A stretch of DNA of 6,968 nt. Origin: JAKSPM01 sp964450645 (GTDB lineage Bacteria > Bacillota > Clostridia > Oscillospirales > Oscillospiraceae). This document shows positions 1-3,894 of this stretch, piece after piece (position 1 is the stretch's first letter; each line of letters begins with the position of its first letter). Under the pieces are notes generated by a model that saw only the letters and a program-made list of their open reading frames with translations, did not search any database and was not told the DNA's origin. Location: the NCBI GenBank assembly GCA_964450645.1, contig CAYVEB010000048.1:1-6968 (forward strand). The letters are read 5' to 3'. A program made the translations under genes and the position numbers.

Positions 1-65
1 TGTTCCTGCGTGGAAAACAGGTCATCGAGCTTCGTGAGCGTGAAGTCGCTCTTTCTTCCTGCCAT
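1..65 (-). CDS. ParB/Spo0J-family partition protein, N-terminal fragment (cut by window edge)
   Basis: Only the first 21 codons are inside the window; the reading frame is open to base 1. The visible peptide starts MAGRKSDFTLTK and continues LDDLFSTQE, which I recognise as the N-terminus of the ParB-like proteins paired with ParA in clostridial conjugative elements. The start is well supported: an AGGAGG Shine-Dalgarno at 75-80 (minus strand) lies 9 bases from the ATG at 63-65. The gene starts inside the end of parA, with a 44-base overlap in a different frame, so the two are probably translationally coupled. ParB proteins bind centromere-like parS sites and stimulate the ParA ATPase. No nuclease or CTPase motif can be checked, because those domains lie outside the window. 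The family call rests on a short peptide plus its position after parA. Confidence 0.7.
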   Translation of the reverse strand, partial: MAGRKSDFTLTKLDDLFSTQE

Positions 66-846
66 CGGCTATCACCTCCTTTGTAAATTCGGCGTAGGCT
101 CTCGCCACCGTGCTGTTCGGCTCATAGGCGTAAATGCTCTTGCCCTTTGAAGAAGTCTCAGCGGCTTTCACGGCAATCGGAATGGGAGTCCGATACATCT
201 TGATACTGCCGCCGAAGTTTTCTCTGAGAGCCTCCACGGTGCTTTTGGCAAGGTTTGTGCGGTTATCCACAAGGGTCAGCAGCATACCGTCTACCGCAAG
301 GGTCGGGTTGATATACCTCTTGACCCTTGCGATGGTCTGCATTAGCTGCGTCATTCCCTTTGCCGGAAGATACTGCGCCTGCACGGGGATAATTACGCTG
401 TCAGCCGCAGACAGAGCGTTGAGGGATACCATACCGAGCGAGGGCATACAGTCGATAAGTACATAATCGTACCTGTCCTTCACTTCATTCAGATAGGTTC
501 TCATTGTCGTCTCTCGGCTCAGAGCGTTCATCAGGTTATACTCCATAGCAGACAGTTCCAAGTTGGCGGGAAGCAGGTCAACGCCTTCTTCGTGGTGTAG
601 GATACCTTCCGTTGGGTCGTTCGCCGCTTCATTGATAATATCAGTAAGCTTTGTCGCCAGCGTGATACCCAAACCGTCCGTATCTTTCCATCCAAGGCAG
701 GTCGTTAAATCTCCCTGTGGGTCTGCGTCAATGAGCAAAACCTTTTTGCCGTGCATAGCAAGTCCCACGCCCAAGTTAACCGTGGTGGTTGTCTTGCCTA
801 CGCCGCCCTTCTGATTGCAAATGGCAATCGTCTTGCAGTTTGACAC
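22..846 (-). CDS. parA: ParA/Soj-family partition ATPase of a mobile element
   Basis: This is a 274-residue deviant-Walker ATPase that segregates DNA by ATP-dependent binding to the nucleoid, with ParB as partner. The deviant Walker A KGGVGKTT is at residues 13-20, with both signature lysines. Walker A' LLIDADPQGD is near 37-46 and Walker B YVLIDCMPS near 128-136. There is no N-terminal helix-turn-helix, so it is the short Soj or type Ib form, at normal length. I chose the GTG at 844-846: it lies 8 bases from the AGGAGG at 855-860 and gives the MSNCK start I associate with this family. A TTG one codon upstream (847-849) is the alternative, only 5 bases from the same site. The 3' end overlaps parB by 44 bases. 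Closest known relatives, from memory, are in Tn1549-like conjugative elements rather than the chromosomal soj locus, and its position next to rpsI fits that. A long hairpin-rich leader lies upstream. Confidence 0.93.
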   Translation of the reverse strand: MSNCKTIAICNQKGGVGKTTTTVNLGVGLAMHGKKVLLIDADPQGDLTTCLGWKDTDGLGITLATKLTDIINEAANDPTEGILHHEEGVDLLPANLELSAMEYNLMNALSRETTMRTYLNEVKDRYDYVLIDCMPSLGMVSLNALSAADSVIIPVQAQYLPAKGMTQLMQTIARVKRYINPTLAVDGMLLTLVDNRTNLAKSTVEALRENFGGSIKMYRTPIPIAVKAAETSSKGKSIYAYEPNSTVARAYAEFTKEVIADGRKKERLHAHEAR

Positions 847-871
847 CAATGCGTCCTCCTTTCTCAGTATT

Positions 872-895
872 CATAGCCACGCAAAGATGGCTATG
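872..895 (-). promoter_or_regulatory. Hairpin in the leader just upstream of the parA ribosome binding site
   Basis: CATAGCCA (872-879) and TGGCTATG (888-895) form a perfect 8-bp stem with an 8-base loop, ending 11 bases before the AGGAGG of parA on the minus strand. No U-tract follows, so it is not an intrinsic terminator. Its position suits an operator for autoregulation by the partition proteins or an RNA element tuning translation. I cannot tell which. Confidence 0.45.
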
Positions 896-1274
896 TACTC
901 CTTCCGTAATCGCAATGCGATACCGATACGGTTGGTAAAATGCAGAATTTGTCCTCGACGCCCCTGCACAGGTCGGTTCCTATGGGAAGCACTAAGGTCG
1001 CAACGTGTTTCGCTGCGTCATAGGAATTTCACCTTCACCGGGTTCTCCGCCGACTCCGTAGAGAAGTATCATTATCATTCCGACTTTCTTCGCCGCTTCG
1101 GTTACAATCCGAGTTTCAGGACGGGGGTTCTCGCTTCCGTATAACATACGGTCGTGGCGTACCTTCCTTAGGGCTATTTTCGGAACTAAACGTCCTTAGT
1201 GCTTGTACTATTCAATTGTCAAATTACAGTGAAAGGACTGCTTCTTGTTTGAAGCAGGAATTAACCCCTTCACT
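872..1274 (-). ncRNA. Candidate structured RNA or long structured leader upstream of parA
   Basis: This stretch carries six self-complementary elements in about 400 bases, with no convincing protein gene. They are: 872-895; 904-931 (CCGTA ATCGC pairing with GCGAT...TACGG, 10 bp with a 5-base bulge); 977-984 with 1019-1026 (8 bp), enclosing 999-1005 with 1011-1017 (7 bp, 5-base loop); 1098-1101 with 1109-1112; 1137-1142 with 1146-1151 (6 bp, 3-base loop); and 1228-1236 with 1266-1274, enclosing 1238-1244 with 1251-1257. Within the stems, the positions that do not pair as A-T or G-C (1003/1013, 1234/1268) are A against C on the plus strand and so U-G in a minus-strand RNA, which points to minus-strand transcription towards parA. 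A TTGACA at 1217-1222 has no good -10 partner, so the promoter is unresolved. It could be a cis-regulatory leader, a separate small RNA, or a replication or segregation element. It matches no RNA family I can name. Confidence 0.45.
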
Positions 1275-1313
1275 CATTTGGACAAAGGTCGGGTTTTGCA
1301 CCCCCTATTTTTG

Positions 1314-1350
1314 AAAAAAAGTCGAAAAAATTTTTTGACAAACAAAAAAA
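1314..1350. other. A-tract, probably curved, AT-rich DNA
   Basis: Three homopolymer blocks follow closely: A7 at 1314-1320, the perfect 12-bp palindrome A6T6 at 1325-1336, and A7 at 1344-1350. Runs like these, spaced roughly by helical turns, usually bend DNA and melt easily. The last A7 is also the U-tract of the adjacent minus-strand terminator. A role in recombination or replication of the element is possible but not shown by the sequence. Confidence 0.4.
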
Positions 1351-1380
1351 GACCCACCTGCTCTCAAACAGAACAGATGG
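1344..1380 (-). terminator. Intrinsic terminator reading leftward, inside the element end
   Basis: GACCCACCTG (1351-1360) and CAGATGGGTC (1371-1380) form a 10-bp stem with a 10-base loop, followed on the minus strand by seven T (1350-1344). The single non-Watson-Crick position is A against C on the plus strand but U-G in the minus-strand RNA, and only the minus strand has a T-tract. It therefore stops transcription coming from the rpsI side before the parA leader. Confidence 0.85.
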
Positions 1381-1562
1381 GTCTGAATATGATTATGTGA
1401 TTGTGCCAATTGCTGTGAGCAGACCTCGAAACGCTACTCAAGCTGGTAAATCCATTTTAGAACATTTTGTTTGATACAGATTGGGACATATCGGTACAAA
1501 AACTCGGCAAGGAAGAAAAGGCTTCTAAAAGGCTCGCTTCAACACCGTCAAAACAGGCACCG

Positions 1563-1634
1563 GTTGTCCCAAAAGTTGTCCCCGAAGTTGTCCCATAAGG
1601 ACTATTTTAGGGCGGTTGTCCCCGGGTTGTCCCC
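1563..1634. repeat. Five direct copies of GTTGTCCC, candidate recombinase arm sites or iterons
   Basis: GTTGTCCC starts at 1563, 1575, 1587, 1615 and 1626, in the same orientation, with start-to-start spacings of 12, 12, 28 and 11 bases. Three copies extend to GTTGTCCCC. An inverted copy of the half-site (GGGACA) follows at 1653-1658 and another lies at 1483-1488. Clusters of short repeats about one helical turn apart near an element end are what tyrosine recombinases of Tn916-like elements use as arm-type sites; iterons for a replication protein look the same. The block lies 105 to 176 bases beyond the rpsI stop codon, which favours arm sites. Identity of the binding protein is inference. 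Confidence 0.6.
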
Positions 1635-1658
1635 TATAAAATCATTTTATTCGGGACA
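1628..1658. repeat. Imperfect 31-bp palindrome next to the repeat array
   Basis: TGTCCC (1628-1633) mirrors GGGACA (1653-1658), and inside them ATAAAAT (1636-1642) mirrors ATTTTAT (1644-1650) around the central C at 1643. Only the two positions on each side between the arms do not pair. The left arm belongs to the fifth GTTGTCCC copy, so one protein could bind here as a dimer. There is no T-tract on either side, so a terminator is unlikely. Confidence 0.45.
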
Positions 1659-1680
1659 GGTTACGACAAACAACGACAAA

Positions 1681-1714
1681 AATAAAAACCCCGAAAAACG
1701 GCTTGTTTTCGGGG
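1681..1714 (-). terminator. Intrinsic terminator downstream of rpsI
   Basis: CCCCGAAAA (1689-1697) pairs with TTTTCGGGG (1706-1714), a 9-bp stem with an 8-base loop, followed on the minus strand by a T-rich tail (1688-1681). It starts 24 bases after the rpsI stop codon and ends the rplM-rpsI transcript. The plus strand also has four T after the stem, so weak two-way activity is possible. Whether it belongs to the chromosome or to the inserted element depends on where the att core lies, which one end cannot show. Confidence 0.88.
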
Positions 1715-1738
1715 GTTTTAAGCATTTTAGCGGTTTGA

Positions 1739-2143
1739 TTATCTCTTGCTGAACTGGGGCGCGCGGCGGGCGGCTTTGAGGCCGTACTTTTTCCGTTCCT
1801 TCATTCTGGGATCACGGGTCAGGAAACCGGCAGCCTTCAACGCAGGACGGAATTCGGGGTTGACGTCCAACAGCGCACGAGAAATCCCATGGCGGATCGC
1901 GCCGGCCTGGCCGGTGACACCGCCGCCGGCAACGGTGCAGATCACGTCGACCTTGCCGAGCATATTGGTAGTGTTCAGGGGCTGACGGACGATCAGCTTC
2001 AAGGAATCCAACCCAAAGTAATCGTCAATGTCACGGCCATTGATGGTGATTGCGCCGGTACCGCCCTGGTAAACACGGACTCTGGCCACAGAGGACTTCC
2101 GTCTGCCAGTGCCATACTGATACTGTTTCTTACTCTCGTACAT
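1739..2143 (-). CDS. rpsI: 30S ribosomal protein S9
   Basis: This 134-residue protein (uS9) belongs to the head of the small subunit; its C-terminal tail reaches the P-site tRNA. The hallmarks are visible: GTGRRKSSVARVRV near residues 11-24, the GGGVTGQAGAIRHGISRALL segment near 73-92, and the basic end RAPQFSKR with the invariant Ser-Lys-Arg tail. The length is normal for the family, with a short MYESKKQYQ extension at the N-terminus. The ATG at 2141-2143 is preceded by a GGGGAGG site at 2153-2159. It lies 15 bases behind rplM in the usual L13-S9 order. The 3' end of rpsI is a reported integration site for conjugative elements in streptococci, and here everything beyond its stop codon looks like element DNA, yet the coding end is intact. 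Confidence 0.98.
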   Translation of the reverse strand: MYESKKQYQYGTGRRKSSVARVRVYQGGTGAITINGRDIDDYFGLDSLKLIVRQPLNTTNMLGKVDVICTVAGGGVTGQAGAIRHGISRALLDVNPEFRPALKAAGFLTRDPRMKERKKYGLKAARRAPQFSKR

Positions 2144-2158
2144 TTTCCTTTACCTCCC

Positions 2159-2590
2159 CTATTCCTGTGTCCATGCGACGGGCTTCTGCGCGGCGTTCTT
2201 ATGCTCCGGCCCTCTGTACAGCTTCAGGCGGGTCAGCGCGGCACGGCCCAGGGAATTCTTCGGCAGCATTCCCTTGACCGCCAGCTCCATGGCAAATTCC
2301 GGGCGCTGTTCCATCATGGCGCGGTATTTGGTCTCCTTCAGACCGCCGATCCAACCGGAATGATGGTAATAGACCTTGTTTTCCAGCTTTTTGCCGGTCA
2401 GGATCGCTTTTTCACAGTTGATAATAATGACGAAATCACCACAATCCACATTGGGAGTGAAATCGACCTTCGTCTTGCCGCGCAGAATATTGGCGGCAAG
2501 CACAGCGGTACGGCCCAGTGGCTTATCCGCTGCATCGAGAACATACCACTTGCGTTCGACGTTCTCTTTTTTTGCCATTGTAGTGGACAT
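2159..2590 (-). CDS. rplM: 50S ribosomal protein L13
   Basis: This 143-residue protein (uL13) is an early-assembly component of the large subunit. It begins MSTTMAKKENVERKWYVLDA and shows the family signatures PLGRTAVLAANILRGK, DCGDFVIIINCEKAILTGKK, YYHHSGWIGGLKE and VKGMLPKNSLGR. The start at 2588-2590 is fixed by GGAGGAA at 2596-2602 and by the expected length. An in-frame extension of 73 codons upstream, to 2809, is open but runs through this gene's own promoter (2675-2703), so it is untranslated sequence. It is first in the operon with rpsI. In several bacteria L13 or S9 represses its own mRNA through the leader; a small hairpin lies in the leader here. Confidence 0.98.
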   Translation of the reverse strand: MSTTMAKKENVERKWYVLDAADKPLGRTAVLAANILRGKTKVDFTPNVDCGDFVIIINCEKAILTGKKLENKVYYHHSGWIGGLKETKYRAMMEQRPEFAMELAVKGMLPKNSLGRAALTRLKLYRGPEHKNAAQKPVAWTQE

Positions 2591-2668
2591 AATGCTTCCT
2601 CCGTATTGGAATTTATAAAAAATTTTGACAAAATCAATCGGGTGGTATACAATATCCCTAACCACACC
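2591..2668 (-). promoter_or_regulatory. 5' leader of the rplM-rpsI mRNA with a small hairpin
   Basis: From the promoter, transcription should start near 2668, giving a leader of about 78 bases. Its 5' part can fold by pairing GTGGT (2642-2646) with ACCAC (2661-2665) around a 14-base loop. L13 leaders in Firmicutes are known autoregulatory elements at this place. I cannot match this short fold to that family by eye, so the regulatory role is inference from position. Confidence 0.4.
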
Positions 2669-2674
2669 TGCATT

Positions 2675-2703
2675 TTTATACCATATTTTTTCCAACGTGT
2701 CAA
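2675..2703 (-). promoter_or_regulatory. Sigma-A promoter of rplM-rpsI
   Basis: The minus strand carries a perfect TTGACA -35 (2698-2703), a 17-base spacer and a TATAAA -10 (2675-2680). A start near 2668 follows. This strength suits a ribosomal protein operon, and its place inside the upstream open frame settles the rplM start at 2590. Confidence 0.92.
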
Positions 2704-2753
2704 CCACTTTTTTAAGTTTTTTTATTTTCGCCAGAGAGATCTCCGTTATTCTC

Positions 2754-2782
2754 TTGTTTTCTTTTAATATCTCTCGTATTCT
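2754..2782 (+). promoter_or_regulatory. Probable sigma-A promoter of the ttcA-like gene
   Basis: TTGTTT (2754-2759), a 17-base spacer and TATTCT (2777-2782) give a moderate match, with a start expected near 2789 and a leader of about 20 bases. It diverges from the rplM promoter, with 50 bases between the two -35 boxes. An imperfect repeat (ATCTCCGTTATTCTC at 2739-2753 and ATCTCTCGTATTCTC at 2769-2783, 12 of 15 identical, exactly 30 bases apart) overlaps it and may be chance or an operator. Confidence 0.55.
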
Positions 2783-2808
2783 CAATTTCAATTTTACAGG
2801 AGGCAGCA

Positions 2809-3555
2809 ATGCAGCATTTAATGGGTTTGGTTCGCCGGTGTGCGGACGACTATGGAATGATTCAAGAGGGCGATAAAATTGCCGTGGGACTTTCCGGCGG
2901 CAAGGATTCCATGACGCTGCTGGTCCTGCTGGCCAAGATGCGCGCGTACTACCCCAAGCGCTACGAGTTGGAGGCCGTGACCATCGATATGAGCCTGGGT
3001 GGAATGGATTTTACACCGGCAGAAGATTTTTGCCGGGAACTGGACGTCCCGTTCCGACGCGTGCAAACACAGATTGGTCCGATTATTTTTGACTACCGCA
3101 AGGAGAAAAATCCTTGCTCGATGTGCGCGAAAATGCGCCGTGGCGCGCTGAACCAGGCGCTGCTGGATCAAGGCTTTAACAAAGTCGCTCTGGGCCACCA
3201 CCTGGATGACGCGGTGGAGACCTTTCTAATGAGCCTGATGTTTGAGGGCCGTGTCAGCTGCTTTGAGCCGGTGACCTATCTCGACCGGACCGGAATCACG
3301 CAGATCCGACCCATGCTCTACGTTCCCGAACAGACGATTGCCCATTTCGCCGAGCGGATGCGTCTGCCGGTTGTACACAACGTCTGCCCCGCGGATAAGC
3401 ACACGAAACGTGAGGAGACTAAGTTGCTGATCTCCCAGCTGCACAGCCAGTATCCGGACTTAAAAGCAAAAATTTTCGGCGCCATGCAGCGTCTGCCGCT
3501 GCCGGGCTGGCAGGTGCAATCCGCACCGAAAAGAAAAAAGAAGGGCGGCGCATAA
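2809..3555 (+). CDS. ttcA: TtcA-family tRNA 2-thiocytidine synthetase-like protein
   Basis: This is a 248-residue PP-loop ATPase of the TtcA/TtuA group. TtcA adenylates and then thiolates C32 in the anticodon loop of some tRNAs, using an oxygen-sensitive [4Fe-4S] cluster. The ATP pyrophosphatase loop SGGKDS is at residues 29-34. The cluster ligands are visible as CSMC (Cys103 and Cys106) and Cys193 in HNVCPAD. GHHLDDAVETFLMSL (129-143) is the conserved helix lining the active site. The ATG has an AGGAGG at 2798-2803. It is shorter than E. coli TtcA (about 311 residues), as is common in Firmicutes, and ends in a basic tail, PKRKKKGGA. It has its own promoter, divergent from rplM, and ends before a strong terminator at 3764-3800. 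The exact tRNA target in this organism is inferred; C32 versus another position cannot be told from sequence. Confidence 0.9.
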   Translation: MQHLMGLVRRCADDYGMIQEGDKIAVGLSGGKDSMTLLVLLAKMRAYYPKRYELEAVTIDMSLGGMDFTPAEDFCRELDVPFRRVQTQIGPIIFDYRKEKNPCSMCAKMRRGALNQALLDQGFNKVALGHHLDDAVETFLMSLMFEGRVSCFEPVTYLDRTGITQIRPMLYVPEQTIAHFAERMRLPVVHNVCPADKHTKREETKLLISQLHSQYPDLKAKIFGAMQRLPLPGWQVQSAPKRKKKGGA

Positions 3556-3592
3556 GCCATGAAAAATTTTGCATTTTGCAGTAGCGCCCAAA

Positions 3593-3621
3593 GAATCAAA
3601 ATTTGCGCAAAATTTTGATTC
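3593..3621 (+). terminator. Long AT-rich hairpin after ttcA, weak terminator or mRNA end
   Basis: GAATCAAAATT (3593-3603) and AATTTTGATTC (3611-3621) form a perfect 11-bp stem around TGCGCAA, 37 bases after the ttcA stop. Only four T follow (AAATTTTG), so it is a poor intrinsic terminator; it may instead protect the 3' end of the mRNA. The much stronger terminator lies 140 bases further on. Confidence 0.4.
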
Positions 3622-3630
3622 AAATTTTGT

Positions 3631-3774
3631 ATGAACCGCACATGGCCGGGCATACTAGTAGCGGACGATCCGAGCGGAATGAAAACCCGGGATTTTCAAA
3701 AGCAATATCCGGAGATTGCGATTCGATTGGACCGTCAAGTGTATCGCGCGACGATGCGAAAGGTAGCAGGTTGA
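3631..3774 (+). CDS. Possible small protein of 47 residues, unknown function
   Basis: I do not recognise this protein. The frame starts at ATG 3631-3633 and ends at TGA 3772-3774. It is hydrophilic and mixed-charge (for example DDPSGMKTRDFQKQYPEIA, then IRLDRQVYRATMRKVAG), with no signal peptide, membrane segment or cysteine. Against it: no Shine-Dalgarno precedes the ATG, a hairpin ends only 9 bases upstream, and the stop codon lies inside the terminator stem at 3764-3791. In favour: the composition is protein-like and it fills most of the 339-base gap between ttcA and the topoisomerase operon. It may equally be the remnant of a longer gene or just the 3' untranslated region of ttcA. Confidence 0.3.
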   Translation: MNRTWPGILVADDPSGMKTRDFQKQYPEIAIRLDRQVYRATMRKVAG

Positions 3775-3800
3775 AGAAATTCGGCCTGCTATTTTTCTTT
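3764..3800 (+). terminator. Strong intrinsic terminator ending the ttcA transcription unit
   Basis: TAGCAGG (3764-3770) pairs with CCTGCTA (3785-3791), and inside it TTGAA pairs with TTCGG through two U-G pairs, closing on a GAAA tetraloop (3776-3779). A T-tract follows (3792-3800, TTTTTCTTT). The inner U-G pairs exist only in the plus-strand RNA. It separates ttcA from the topoisomerase promoter. Confidence 0.9.
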
Positions 3801-3824
3801 GCGGCAGAACATATGGTGGAATTC

Positions 3825-3853
3825 TTGACTTTAACGGGAAAATATTGTATCAT
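3825..3853 (+). promoter_or_regulatory. Sigma-A promoter of the topoisomerase operon
   Basis: TTGACT (3825-3830), a 17-base spacer and TATCAT (3848-3853) are close to consensus. A start near 3860 leaves a leader of about 35 bases before the ATG at 3895. No operator or attenuator is obvious between them. Confidence 0.85.
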
Positions 3854-3894
3854 ATTTATAAAATGGATAGAATTGTTAACTTGCGAGGAATGGA

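Noticed and set aside
815..1144. Plus-strand frame of 109 codons over the parA leader
   Set aside because: No good ribosome binding site; it begins inside parA antisense and its openness follows from the structured minus-strand sequence.
1217..1222. TTGACA as the -35 of a promoter for parA
   Set aside because: The best-spaced -10 candidates (CTAAGG, ACTAAG) are poor and the structured element begins upstream of it, so I do not annotate a promoter.
1265..1474. Plus-strand open stretch of about 70 codons ending in a protein-like segment (SEYDYVIVPIAVSRPRN)
   Set aside because: There is no ATG, GTG or TTG to start it in frame before that segment, and it crosses the A-tracts and the minus-strand terminator. 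A decayed gene end is possible but not supportable.
1563..1634. CRISPR-like array
   Set aside because: The repeats are only 8-9 bases with spacers of 2-20 bases, far below CRISPR dimensions, and no cas gene is present.
1471..1752. Plus-strand frame of 93 codons
   Set aside because: It starts with TTG without a ribosome binding site, runs through the GTTGTCCC array and the rpsI terminator, and ends inside rpsI on the opposite strand.
1889..2767. Plus-strand frame of 292 codons across rpsI and rplM
   Set aside because: It is antisense to two confidently identified ribosomal protein genes, with no ribosome binding site.
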